Shown here: positions 20,204-29,069 of the stretch, in pieces | How positions within the stretch are numbered: the stretch's first letter is position 1 | Layout of the letters: every line of letters begins with the position of its first letter | Translations under genes and position numbers: made by a program | Assembly: GCF_900188435.1 (NCBI RefSeq) | Contig: NZ_FYFA01000002.1 | Span: 124,001-188,000, forward strand | Direction of reading: 5' to 3' | Source: Marinobacter sp. es.048 | Lineage (GTDB): Bacteria > Pseudomonadota > Gammaproteobacteria > Pseudomonadales > Oleiphilaceae | DNA: 64,000 bases | Notes under the pieces: model-generated | Told to the model about the DNA's origin: nothing | Databases searched by the model: none | The model's input: only the letters and a program-made list of their open reading frames with translations

Positions 20204-21091
20204 TTAGGTCCACCCAGAGTTGGAAAAATCCGGCTCCAGTTGCTTCTGTTTTCTTCGTGAAACCGCATGTTTTCTGGCGTAGTCCGAGGGCGTGCACCAC
20301 TCCAATGCGGAATGGGGTCTGACTTGGTTATAGAAAGTCCTCCATGCTTCGATTTTCTCCATGGCGTCGGCCAGTGACAAGAACCAATTTTCATTCAGAC
20401 ATTCCTGCCGGAGTCGTCCATTGAACGATTCTACCGTTGCGTTGTCGGTAGGCTTCCCGGGCCGTGAGAAGTCGATTTCAATGTTTCGCTCATAGGCCCA
20501 GCGATCCATGACCTTGCCGGCAAACTCCGAACCGTTGTCGGTCTTTAGCACCTCCGGGTTGCCCCGGAAGCGCGCAATCGCCGTCAGGGCTTCCTGAACA
20601 TCGTGGCCCTTCAGGCTCTGCCCAACCACAATGCCGAGGCACTCCCTGGTGAACAGATCAATGATCGTCAGGAGACGCAGACGTCGACCATCAAACAGCG
20701 CGTCTGAGACAAAATCCATGCCCCAGATGTGATTGGGATGGTTGGCCTGCTGTAGCGGCTGTCGGTTCTTGGCGGCCTTGTTACGCTTCGGACGCTTGAG
20801 GCGAAGTGACAACCCCTGGTCCCGATATAACCGGTAAACCCGTTTGTGATTATCACGCCAACCCTCCCGTTGCAGCTGGACGTGCACACGCCGGTAACCG
20901 TAGTGAAGCCGCGTGAGCGTGATCTCACGGATCCTCATCGACAGCGCCGACGAGTCCCTCGCCACCGATTGATAGCGATTAGACGCCCTGGAAAACTGCA
21001 AGACCGCGCACGCTTGGCGTTCGCTGACCCCATATCGCTTTTGTAGGTCAGCCACCAGTTGGCGTTTACGAGGCGGTCTCAGAGCTTTTTT
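20204..21091 (-). CDS. IS407-group transposase OrfB (integrase core), made by -1 frameshift
   Basis: DDE-type integrase catalytic domain. Motifs include IWGMDFVSDAL (first D), LKTDNGSEF (second D) and ATVESFNGRLRQECL (catalytic E). The frame is open without stops from the slippery heptamer at 21085-21091 (A AAA AAG on the minus strand) to 20204. It is therefore read as the C-terminal part of an OrfAB fusion after a -1 shift; an internal ATG at 21055 could also give a separate product. The product cuts and joins the IS ends. Confidence 0.92.
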   Translation of the reverse strand, partial: KKALRPPRKRQLVADLQKRYGVSERQACAVLQFSRASNRYQSVARDSSALSMRIREITLTRLHYGYRRVHVQLQREGWRDNHKRVYRLYRDQGLSLRLKRPKRNKAAKNRQPLQQANHPNHIWGMDFVSDALFDGRRLRLLTIIDLFTRECLGIVVGQSLKGHDVQEALTAIARFRGNPEVLKTDNGSEFAGKVMDRWAYERNIEIDFSRPGKPTDNATVESFNGRLRQECLNENWFLSLADAMEKIEAWRTFYNQVRPHSALEWCTPSDYARKHAVSRRKQKQLEPDFSNSGWT

Positions 21092-21345
21092 GCCACCACG
21101 TCCTGAAGCATGGCCTTGTCCAGGCTTAGGTCCGCTACCAGCTTCTTAAGGCGATGATTCTCCTCCTCCAGCTGCTTGAGTCGCTTCAGCTCGGATGGCC
21201 CCAGGCCGCCATACTTCTTGCGCCAGTTGTAGAACGTGGCATCCGAGACGCCCATTTTCCGACAGACTTCCGGGACCGGCGTACCCAGCTCGGCTTGCTT
21301 CAGGGCGAAGGCAATCTGCTCTTCGGTGTAACGGGATCGCTTCAT
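21079..21345 (-). CDS. IS407-group transposase OrfA (helix-turn-helix)
   Basis: An 88-residue protein beginning MKRSRYTEEQIAFALKQAE, with a helix-turn-helix (VPEVCRKMGVSDATFYNWRK) and a C-terminal leucine-zipper-like helix (LKRLKQLEEENHRLKKLVAD). It binds the IS ends. Its 3' end contains the A6G slippery site that feeds ribosomes into OrfB. Confidence 0.93.
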   Translation of the reverse strand: MKRSRYTEEQIAFALKQAELGTPVPEVCRKMGVSDATFYNWRKKYGGLGPSELKRLKQLEEENHRLKKLVADLSLDKAMLQDVVAKKL

Positions 21346-21426
21346 GGCATGATCTCCTGCTCAAGGCTCTATCATGCCGGATTTTCCAGTTTTAAATGGA
21401 CCTAAATTCTGGGGTAGGGTCAGTTC

Positions 21427-21805
21427 ACCATTTTTTCGAAATGAATAGCAAAATTTCCGGTTTCCAGCGTCATGTCGAAGAACAGCTGGCGTAATCGTTT
21501 ACGAGCATTTTACATCTGAGTCGGTCAAAAGAGAGCAGGGTACCTAGACACCTATATTCTTTTAATTTATGCAGTGTGATTAGTGGGGTAAATGTTCGAT
21601 ATCAAACAATTGCTTGGCGGCGACATCGGCACTGGACTACGCTGTTGCTTTATCGTTATTTGGAGAAGGTGCGCCTGGAGTGCAGAGCGTGATCATGAGG
21701 CAGTCAAAGTTCTGTCATCACTGAGGCTTCATTCCAATTGCTGTTATGAAGTGACCGACACCTCCGGTTCTCGAGTTCAGCAACGGTCAGTCACCAAGGA
21801 GTATT
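21427..21805. other. Intergenic stretch before the RES-domain gene, no credible gene
   Basis: 379 bp, A+T-rich on the left. The first ~100 bp (reverse orientation) is the natural upstream region of the zinc-ribbon gene now separated by the IS. A short frame at 21592-21819 has no ribosome site, no family resemblance and overlaps the RES gene start, so it is not called. The RES-gene promoter is presumably here. Confidence 0.5.
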
Positions 21806-23026
21806 ATGGGTCGAGCTAAGCACGATTGGATAGAGGACCAGGAGCGTGGTTGGTCTATTCTAGGCACCTTCGTTTGCTCAGACTGTGTTGGAGACGAATT
21901 TCTTGCAGAGGTCGTGAACACGAATGCATGTGCGACTGAATGTTCCTATTGTGGCATATCTACGACCAGCGCAATCGCAGCACCGTTCGAAGAAATAATG
22001 GTCCACGTGTCGAGCGCGTTTTTTCAACACTTTGCAGAACCTGCTACAGCTGGATTGCCTAGGGATTCTGGTGACTGGGTAGGTGAAAACCTAATTATAG
22101 ATACTGAGGACGCGCTTCTCAGTTTCGGTTGGCCATGCAACGATGACTTATTTCAAGATGTTTGCGGGTCGTTCGTTAACGACGATTGGGTCCAGTGCGC
22201 AAATGGGCACTGGCTTGGGAGTCACGAGCATGAGCGCCGTCATTATGCTTGGAGCGCATTCGTAGAGAAAACGAAACACCGGACCCGGTACTTCTTCTCC
22301 GATTCGAATGACACAGATTTCATTGCTGAGGACGAATATCCGCCGCAGCAGATTCTGAGAATAATAGGTCAAGATATAGAGAACTTTGACCTCTTGAAGG
22401 AGATTCCTGCCGATACACAACTATTTCGAGTTCGTGAACGCTCTTCCGATCAATCTTTTGAAACACTTGAACAAATGGGGCCTCCTCCACCTACTCTTGC
22501 TTCTGCGGGTCGCATGAATCCTCCAGGAATAAGCTATGGGTACTTTGCAATGGAAAGGAGTACCGCTGTATTCGAGGTCGTCGGTGCTCCGCCAACAGGG
22601 GTAAGTATTGGGACATTCCGAACAGTCCGACCATTACTGGCCGTTGACTTTACTTTCATTCCACAACCGCCATCGATTTTCGATACCGATAACAAGCTTA
22701 CAAGAGATGCCCTCATCTTTATGAGCGAGTTTGTAGCGAGTATCTCAGATCCAGTTGCGAAGGATGGAAAGCAACACATTGAATATGTTCCGTCCCAAAT
22801 TGTTTCTGAGTACCTTGGCCAAATACTGAAGACTAGCCGTGGCAGGGTAATAGATGCCGTAATCTATCAAAGCACACTTAATCCTGACGGTATTAATGTG
22901 GTTGTTTTTCCTCCACGAAGTGTATTCAAAGGTTGGGATTCACTTTTTGGACTGGTGCAAGTGGAGCATGAGGTCTTTTCCAATTGGAGGGCATTTGATG
23001 ATTTCACGAAGGGAGACACCTTATAA
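21806..23026 (+). CDS. Zinc-ribbon/HEPN-associated N-terminal domain fused to RES domain (putative NAD+-degrading toxin)
   Basis: A 406-residue protein. Residues about 1-195 resemble the HEPN/RES N-terminal domain: two CxxC knuckles (C24-C27 and C46-C49), then helical segments ending in VEKTKHRTRYFF. Residues about 200-390 form a RES domain with R208/R210 (LFRVRE), GRMNPPGISYGYFA, E257 in AVFEV, the EYVPSQIVSEYL helix and the YQS strand. RES toxins such as MbcT or Res phosphorolyse or hydrolyse NAD+, usually with an Xre antitoxin. No Xre gene is present here, so control may come from the N-terminal domain. The start has AAGGAG at the right distance. It is followed by an attC-like element. Confidence 0.8.
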   Translation: MGRAKHDWIEDQERGWSILGTFVCSDCVGDEFLAEVVNTNACATECSYCGISTTSAIAAPFEEIMVHVSSAFFQHFAEPATAGLPRDSGDWVGENLIIDTEDALLSFGWPCNDDLFQDVCGSFVNDDWVQCANGHWLGSHEHERRHYAWSAFVEKTKHRTRYFFSDSNDTDFIAEDEYPPQQILRIIGQDIENFDLLKEIPADTQLFRVRERSSDQSFETLEQMGPPPPTLASAGRMNPPGISYGYFAMERSTAVFEVVGAPPTGVSIGTFRTVRPLLAVDFTFIPQPPSIFDTDNKLTRDALIFMSEFVASISDPVAKDGKQHIEYVPSQIVSEYLGQILKTSRGRVIDAVIYQSTLNPDGINVVVFPPRSVFKGWDSLFGLVQVEHEVFSNWRAFDDFTKGDTL

Positions 23027-23096
23027 CAACCGGCTGCAAAGCGACCGATTTTCCGCAGGTTGGCGACTCCAAACCGGCGCATTAGCCGGGCGATAA
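23024..23096 (+). repeat. attC-like imperfect palindrome after the RES gene
   Basis: Starting at the RES stop codon, the 73-bp stretch opens TAACAACCGGCTGCAAAGCG and closes CGCATTAGCCGGGCGATAA. Its outer arms are partly self-complementary (AACCGGCT against AGCCGGGC), and its ends resemble attC R-sites in a degenerate form (ATAAC / ATTAGCC rather than GTTAGGC). This suggests, but does not prove, that the gene once travelled as an integron cassette. Confidence 0.35.
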
Positions 23097-23129
23097 TCAG
23101 TTTGACGGTTAAATTAGTGAGGATTTCAA

Positions 23130-23546
23130 GTGTCCCAGAGGCTTTTAGCCAAAATCAATCAGGGTTGTCATGACACTGAGAAAAAGCTTCTTAACCTCAT
23201 AGACAATGCAACTCGCCTAGAAAATCAGAAAATATTGAAGGCTGCGCAACAAAGACTAAAGATCGTTTCTCCTGCTAAGTACCGGCAAACCATCGGCCCA
23301 ATACACGTTCGAGATCCGATGGGTAGCAGAAAGTGCTACTGCTGTATTCCCGCTTCATTGGAGCGAATAGCAGATGATATCGTTTCTGGTAACGTGCATT
23401 ACGAAGCGTTGTTGTGTGATGCCTGTTGGGATGAGGATATATCAGTAGCATGGGGCACATATGGCCCGTTTGGTAAAAAATTGATAGATAAATTCACTTG
23501 GCAAGCGCTATGTACTGAAAGAGGCGACTGGAAGTTTGGAGTATGA
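23130..23546 (+). CDS. Small cysteine-rich protein of unknown function
   Basis: A 138-residue protein starting at GTG 23130 with GAGGAT upstream. The N-terminal half is helical and charged. The second half has C69/C71/C72 (KCYCC) and C96-x2-C99 (CDAC), spaced as in a treble-clef or zinc-ribbon fold. I do not recognise the family. It lies between the RES protein and the STAND nuclease, about 100 bp and 160 bp from them, so an independent transcript is possible. Confidence 0.6.
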   Translation: MSQRLLAKINQGCHDTEKKLLNLIDNATRLENQKILKAAQQRLKIVSPAKYRQTIGPIHVRDPMGSRKCYCCIPASLERIADDIVSGNVHYEALLCDACWDEDISVAWGTYGPFGKKLIDKFTWQALCTERGDWKFGV

Positions 23547-23705
23547 GGTATGAGGTATGACTAACTAGTGCAGGCAAGGCTGCGCCCACAGCGGCGAACG
23601 GCTAATTTCGACTGAAGCTAACGAAATCAAGTAAACCTCTTGCAGAACCCACTCAGAGTTCTAAGTTCATGAATTTAAAGAACCCCCGAGAAGACTTAAG
23701 AAGCA

Positions 23706-26700
23706 ATGATAGACATTAACTTTACAAACATTCGCGCTTTTGATGGTAGTCGGAACTCCGGCTTTGAAGAGCTAGTCTGCCAGTTAGCGCATTTAGAGAA
23801 ACCGGCAAACGCTAAGAGGTTCATAAGAAAAGAGGGCGCAGGTGGAGATGCAGGGGTCGAGTGCTACTGGATTCTGAATGATGACAATGAAATTTGCTGG
23901 CAGGCCAAGTATTTCACGGGAGAAATGAGTTCCTCTCGCTGGGGTCAGCTTGATGAGTCATTTAAAACAGCCTTGTCCAAGCATCCCAATATGAGCAACT
24001 TTATTGTTTGCTTGCCGCTTGATAAGACCGATAGTCGAAAGACGGGCAAAGGCGGTAAGACTGTTACTTCCGTGGAGGACGAGTGGAGGAAGCTCGTTGA
24101 GAAATGGACCAAGTTTGCTGCTGGACGAACGATAAAGTTCGAGTTTTGGGGTAAACATGAACTTACGACCATGCTCGCCGTTGATGATCCGAGGTATTCG
24201 GGGCGGCTTCTTTATTGGTTTAACGAACCGGCACTGCGTTCAGAGACTCTTCGCCATCTGGCGCTAAAGAGTAGGGAGACTCTGGGTGAACGGTTCACGC
24301 CTGAGTTTCACGTAGATTTGCCGATCGCCAGACAGCTTGATGGGCTTTGCGCCAATGACGGCTGGTGGTCGGAAATCTCTGCTCAGAAAGCAGCACTTGA
24401 AGAAAAGTATGACAAGTTTATCTGGGTTGTAACTGGCGACAAGATTGAAGATGTTAGTGGAATTGATCTAACGGGGCTGGAGAGCGCATATACTGAGTTT
24501 CTTGCTCGACTAACGGCTTGGCTGAAGAATAAACCTGCCAAATATGATCTGATCGCGCTGAAACAGGCGCTGCAAAATATAGTTGAGCCGTTTCGGGAGC
24601 TTGGCGACCTGATCGAAGGGAAGACATTTAAGGAAGAGTCTGGCAGTAGAGATTTCCGTCAACATTTCGGAACCCTTTACAGCTCTCTCAGAGAAATTCA
24701 AAGATTTCTTCAATCCCGTAAAGCTCATGCATACGAAATAGGGGCAGGACTCCTCTACGGCGAAGCGGGAATTGGGAAATCACATCTTCTATGTGATCTG
24801 GCACTTCACAGGGCCAATGAGAGTCTGCCAACTATTTTCTTACTCGGGGCACAGTACGGCGGCGGAAACCCTCTCGATTTTGTGAGGCAAAGCCTCGACC
24901 TACATCAATTTAGCAATAATCAGGTTTTAGCCGCAATCGATGCGGCCGGAGAGGCTAGAAAACGCCAGGCATTGATCGTAATCGATGCCATTAATGAAGG
25001 ACCTTACCGTGATCAATGGAGGGACTTTATAAGAGGTTTTTTGTCCGATATCTCAAGGTTTGAAAATGTCTCACTACTGATTAGCTGCCGCTCGACCTAT
25101 TGCGGGTATATGTTGCCGGATAGTGTCGATGAAACTTGTCTCATTCAATTTCATCATCAGGGGTTCCAGGGGTTTGAGCACCGCGCCGCAGAGAAGTATC
25201 TCTCTGCACAGGGGATTTCCAAACCTAGTGCACCGATTCTTGCGCCAGAATTTTCAAATCCGCTTTTCCTGAAAGCCTGTTGTAAAGCTCTCAGAAGCTC
25301 AGGACAGAGCTCGTTCCCCAAGGGACTGAGTGGACTGACACAGTTATTCGAGTTCTACCTGAAAAGTGTTGAAAAGACGATTGCAGTGAGGAAGCAGTAC
25401 AGCCCTGCGGAAAAAATCGTGCAGAGTGCGTTGGCCGGATTTTCTTCGAGGCTTTATCCCGATTATCTATCGGGAATTCCTATCGGTGATGCACGCAAGC
25501 TCGTTAATGATTTTGATATCTCTCCCCAAAAGGGCGGAGATGATCTTTTCGGTCTTCTTCTACATGAAGGGGTCCTTGCCGAAGATATTTCCTACGAAAA
25601 CGATAAGGACGGTCATCCCGTCATACGTTACACCTATGAAAGGTTTAGTGACGTGCTCGTGGCTCGGCAAATAATCGCCGGCCATGATAGCAAAACCGTT
25701 GCAACGATATTCGATGAAGAGGAGCCTCTCGGCCAGATATTGGGGGATCGAGGTGTTTATCAAGTTGCCGGTATACTCGAGGCTTTGTTCATCGCTATTG
25801 CCGAGAAGTTCCAGATTGAACTCATCGATCTAATTCCCGAGGGCGTTAAGGTTTCACCTTGGGAAATCAGGGAGCTATTTGAAAATACTGTTCTCTGGCG
25901 CTCACCCGATTCCTTTTCTGACAGAACACTCGAAATTTTGAACAACAATGTTGGTACTACGGAATATTCGAGTCCGGCTTTAGATATTTTGCTTAAGCTT
26001 TCTACCGAACCAGACCATCCGTGGAATGCGGAGCGTCTTCATAGAAACCTGAAAGACAAAGAGATTGCAGAGCGTGACCATTTCTGGTCTATCCACGTTG
26101 CGAGGGGCGATAGCTCAGAAGAGGATGGGCATGAGTCGACTGAGCGGACACTCATTGAATGGGCCTGTTTTGGCGATATTCGTAATGCCGAAGATGAGCG
26201 AATTCGTTTATGCGCAATTGTTTTGTTGTGGTTTCTGACAACATCGAACCGTAAGGTAAGAGACTGCGCTACAAAGTCGCTCGTGCGTCTGTTTGTTGAA
26301 AGAACCCAGATTATCGAAGGCCTGTTTTCCGGATTCTGTGATGTCAACGATCTATATCTTGTTGAGCGGCTGTACGCGGCTGTTTACGGCGCCTTATGCA
26401 ATATCGAGGAACCTACAGTTATTACTGATATTGCAAAGCTTGTGTTCGATAAAATCTTCGCGGACGGGCAGCCTATCCCTCACATCCTTCTGAGGGATTA
26501 CGCCAGGGGCGTGCTCGAAATCGCGCTATCTAAAGGCCTGTTGCCTAAGGGAATAGAGCCTCAATCATTCAGACCTCCATACAAGAGTTCCTGGCCCCTG
26601 GACAATCCAACGAAAGAGGAAATCGATGAGCTCATAGGCGATGACGATTATTCAGATATCAAGAGTTCCTTGATGGGATTTCCGGGCGATTTTGGGAACT

Positions 26701-28208
26701 ACACAATGAGTTGTGTTCATGACTGGTCTTGCACACCCATAGATCAAGATGAGATTCAAAATGGCTACGAGTTAAAGGTCCGGTTTGCCGAAGAGTTACT
26801 CGATGGCGACCTTAAAGAGGAGTTTCTCGCATTCATCGGGCCGGAGGAACGAGAGCCTGTCGATATCAAAAAGTGGCTGGCTCAAGTAAAAGGCGAAGTC
26901 GAGCGCGAGCGGCCTTCTGATGAAGATATTCGAAGAAGAAGGGATGAGCGCGAAGCGTTTTTGGACAGAATTAGAGAAAGTTTAGATAGTCAAGGACAGG
27001 AAGATTTACGGTGGCTAACCGGCCTCGCTAATGATCGACCTGCGGCCTTTAGCCGCAAATGGGCGCAGCACTGGGTATGCAAGCGCGCCTATGAATTGGG
27101 GTGGAATAAAGAACTGTTCTCATCGTTTGAAAGTTCTTGTTCGCGCGGGCGCGGCGGGGGTTCCATGGAGCGCGTCGGCAAGAAGTATCAATGGATAGGG
27201 TTTCATGAATTTCTTGCTCACTTATCAGACAATATGCACTGGATCGATCGGGAGTATAGTGATGTTGAAGATCGAATTTACTATGGACCATGGCAACTCC
27301 ACAGACGTGATACTGATCCAACTAATTGGCTTCGAAAGAATGGCGAGTACCGCACGTTCCACAATGAACAGACGACGTGGTGGCAACCCTACCGCTTTCC
27401 TATCGATCAGTTGCAAGAGTTAGAAGCTCAGAAATTCTATCTATGGGATCGGAAAAAGGTACCGGATTTTCCTCAACTCCTGACCGTTAGTAAATCTGCT
27501 GGAGAACAAGAATGGTGTGTTCTAAGGGGATTTTGGTCGCAGAAACAAAGGAAATTAGGGGAAAATAGTAAGGCCCCGTATCTCGATTGTTGGTTCAGGA
27601 TAAATTCCGTCATAGTGACTGAAGGCGACTTTGACAAAATTAAAGAGATGGTCTCCAACGAGAGTTTGATTGATCCCGATACTGTCTCGATTCCTAAAGT
27701 TAGCGATGGATTTCTCGGTGAATATCCATGGCATCCTGTTTACGACCAGCTATCCAATTGGCAGGAAGAGGGCTCTGACGTTCGCAGTCTTATTTCCGAA
27801 AAACATATGGTCCCTGTGTCGGAATATTCGTGGGAGCGGGGAAACGTCGATCATTCAATAGATGAAACGTTGTCGATTTACCTGCCAGCCAAGGAGTTGG
27901 TTAATGAACTTGGAATGGAAAGAATGCCAAATGAGTTCGGCAGCTGGAGGGTGGGAGAAGATATTGTTTTCACTGACCCGAGCGTTGAAGAATACGGACC
28001 AAGCTACGCCTTGATGCGGACAGATGCACTGAACGAATGGATGGCAGAGAATAATATGAAGATTCTCTGGCTCATCGGAGGGGAAAAGCAGCTTTTCGCT
28101 TCGGATTTTGGATCGAGCGAGTTCTTTGGCCGCCTTGTCTACTCCGGCGTCTATTGGTTGGAAAATGATCGCCCCGTTGGGAGTTTGCATTTTCGGAAAG
28201 AGGAATAA
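23706..28208 (+). CDS. 1500-residue STAND NTPase with N-terminal PD-(D/E)XK nuclease (Avs-like antiphage protein)
   Basis: Three regions are visible. Residues 15-70 carry a restriction-type nuclease core like Mrr/Cap4: E21/E22, D48 in GAGGDAGVE and Q66-x-K68 in CWQAKYF. Residues about 340-620 form a STAND/NACHT-like ATPase with Walker A GEAGIGKS (352-359), Walker B ALIVIDAINEG with D427, and SLLISCRSTY as sensor. Residues about 640-1500 are long helical (HEAT/TPR-like) and then mixed sequence, where such proteins recognise a phage protein. Known Avs proteins oligomerise on sensing phage terminase or portal and then degrade DNA. Membership of this class is inferred from architecture. The specific Avs type (Avs4 has an Mrr-like effector) cannot be settled here. 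Confidence 0.78.
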   Translation: MIDINFTNIRAFDGSRNSGFEELVCQLAHLEKPANAKRFIRKEGAGGDAGVECYWILNDDNEICWQAKYFTGEMSSSRWGQLDESFKTALSKHPNMSNFIVCLPLDKTDSRKTGKGGKTVTSVEDEWRKLVEKWTKFAAGRTIKFEFWGKHELTTMLAVDDPRYSGRLLYWFNEPALRSETLRHLALKSRETLGERFTPEFHVDLPIARQLDGLCANDGWWSEISAQKAALEEKYDKFIWVVTGDKIEDVSGIDLTGLESAYTEFLARLTAWLKNKPAKYDLIALKQALQNIVEPFRELGDLIEGKTFKEESGSRDFRQHFGTLYSSLREIQRFLQSRKAHAYEIGAGLLYGEAGIGKSHLLCDLALHRANESLPTIFLLGAQYGGGNPLDFVRQSLDLHQFSNNQVLAAIDAAGEARKRQALIVIDAINEGPYRDQWRDFIRGFLSDISRFENVSLLISCRSTYCGYMLPDSVDETCLIQFHHQGFQGFEHRAAEKYLSAQGISKPSAPILAPEFSNPLFLKACCKALRSSGQSSFPKGLSGLTQLFEFYLKSVEKTIAVRKQYSPAEKIVQSALAGFSSRLYPDYLSGIPIGDARKLVNDFDISPQKGGDDLFGLLLHEGVLAEDISYENDKDGHPVIRYTYERFSDVLVARQIIAGHDSKTVATIFDEEEPLGQILGDRGVYQVAGILEALFIAIAEKFQIELIDLIPEGVKVSPWEIRELFENTVLWRSPDSFSDRTLEILNNNVGTTEYSSPALDILLKLSTEPDHPWNAERLHRNLKDKEIAERDHFWSIHVARGDSSEEDGHESTERTLIEWACFGDIRNAEDERIRLCAIVLLWFLTTSNRKVRDCATKSLVRLFVERTQIIEGLFSGFCDVNDLYLVERLYAAVYGALCNIEEPTVITDIAKLVFDKIFADGQPIPHILLRDYARGVLEIALSKGLLPKGIEPQSFRPPYKSSWPLDNPTKEEIDELIGDDDYSDIKSSLMGFPGDFGNYTMSCVHDWSCTPIDQDEIQNGYELKVRFAEELLDGDLKEEFLAFIGPEEREPVDIKKWLAQVKGEVERERPSDEDIRRRRDEREAFLDRIRESLDSQGQEDLRWLTGLANDRPAAFSRKWAQHWVCKRAYELGWNKELFSSFESSCSRGRGGGSMERVGKKYQWIGFHEFLAHLSDNMHWIDREYSDVEDRIYYGPWQLHRRDTDPTNWLRKNGEYRTFHNEQTTWWQPYRFPIDQLQELEAQKFYLWDRKKVPDFPQLLTVSKSAGEQEWCVLRGFWSQKQRKLGENSKAPYLDCWFRINSVIVTEGDFDKIKEMVSNESLIDPDTVSIPKVSDGFLGEYPWHPVYDQLSNWQEEGSDVRSLISEKHMVPVSEYSWERGNVDHSIDETLSIYLPAKELVNELGMERMPNEFGSWRVGEDIVFTDPSVEEYGPSYALMRTDALNEWMAENNMKILWLIGGEKQLFASDFGSSEFFGRLVYSGVYWLENDRPVGSLHFRKEE

Positions 28209-28311
28209 CTCATCGGCCTAACAGTAGATCGAAGAGCTGCGCTTAGAAAACGGTCTATAGAGAGGAGCAGGTCAATAGGTCACAGTATTCGGCTCGAATA
28301 AGATTAAGATT

Positions 28312-28863
28312 ATGGAAAAATTTATAGAATTTGAGGATATTACGAAGCCAGATGAGCGACATGGGCTGATTGATGATTTAACCGGCACAAGGTTAACTCT
28401 TGAGTCTATGTATCAGGCTCTAGATGAAATAAAGCTAGTGGGGTTCGTTCCGGAGGAGATACAGTCTCAATTCAATGTCACGAAGAATCTAACTATATAT
28501 ACTTGGTACTCCTATTCGCTAGATCCGGTCGCTCAGCTAAAAACCTATATTCTCATTGAGCATGCGCTAAAACTAAAATTTGATAAGGAAAATTGGTCGT
28601 TTCCAAAGTTGATAAGAAAAGCCATAAGCCGGGGTTGGATTAAAGATAGCGGGTTCTCACATATAGAAGTTGATCCTGAAGACGACACAAAATATGTGCG
28701 AAAAATGATTGGGATTTTACCCAGTCTTCGAAATTCAGCTGCTCACGGTAGTAATGGTCTACACCAGAATGCTGTTGGTCATATCAAGATCTGCTCAGAG
28801 TGGATTAATCAGCTTTTCAGCCAAGAGGATGAGCATGACCAAGCAGGGAAGGCAGATGAGTGA
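28312..28863 (+). CDS. HEPN-like protein downstream of the STAND nuclease
   Basis: A 183-residue, mostly helical protein. The segment QLKTYILIEHALKLKF followed by LPSLRNSAAHGSN (R140-x4-H145) matches the HEPN RNase signature R-x4-6-H in its usual place on the last helices. HEPN proteins act as RNases or nucleotide-modified toxins in defence and toxin-antitoxin systems. It starts 103 bp after the STAND gene. An A+T-rich composition sets it apart from the core genome. The HEPN call rests on a short motif and helical context, and other DUF4145-like families share it. Confidence 0.62.
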   Translation: MEKFIEFEDITKPDERHGLIDDLTGTRLTLESMYQALDEIKLVGFVPEEIQSQFNVTKNLTIYTWYSYSLDPVAQLKTYILIEHALKLKFDKENWSFPKLIRKAISRGWIKDSGFSHIEVDPEDDTKYVRKMIGILPSLRNSAAHGSNGLHQNAVGHIKICSEWINQLFSQEDEHDQAGKADE

Positions 28864-29069
28864 CTCGCGACGTGGCAAATACTCGATACAGTAGAAGACT
28901 GATACCTTTAAATTAAACGCAGATATAAATGCATTGGTAATGAGCGAAAATTAGATACTCTGAAGAAGTTAGAACTCAGATGGTGAGGCGGGTTCCGGAA
29001 GCGCAAAACTTTACAGGGGCGGTTTGAGATTTCTGCGAAATTCAATTGACCCTAAATATTTTAGCCCGG

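Larger units (their letters stand above)
20188..21422 (-). mobile_element. IS3-family insertion sequence, IS407-like group
   Basis: A complete 1235-bp element with two overlapping-frame transposase genes on the minus strand. Terminal inverted repeats are TGACCCTGACCCCGAATTAG on the left and TGACCCTACCCCAGAATTTA when the right end is read inward. It is flanked by a 4-bp target duplication GTTC (20184-20187 and 21423-21426), the length expected for the IS407 group. Intact ends, intact frames and an exact duplication suggest recent transposition. Confidence 0.93.

Noticed and set aside
21592..21819. 75-codon frame before the RES gene
   Set aside because: No ribosome site, no recognisable features, and it overlaps the RES start in another frame.
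23543..23562. Short tandem GTATGAG repeats after the 138-aa gene
   Set aside because: Only about two copies; too short to give meaning. The following stretch has weak attC-like ends but no convincing palindrome.
28209..28311. GGCCTAAC after the STAND gene as an attC start
   Set aside because: No matching GTTAGGC end follows before the next gene, so the motif is probably chance.
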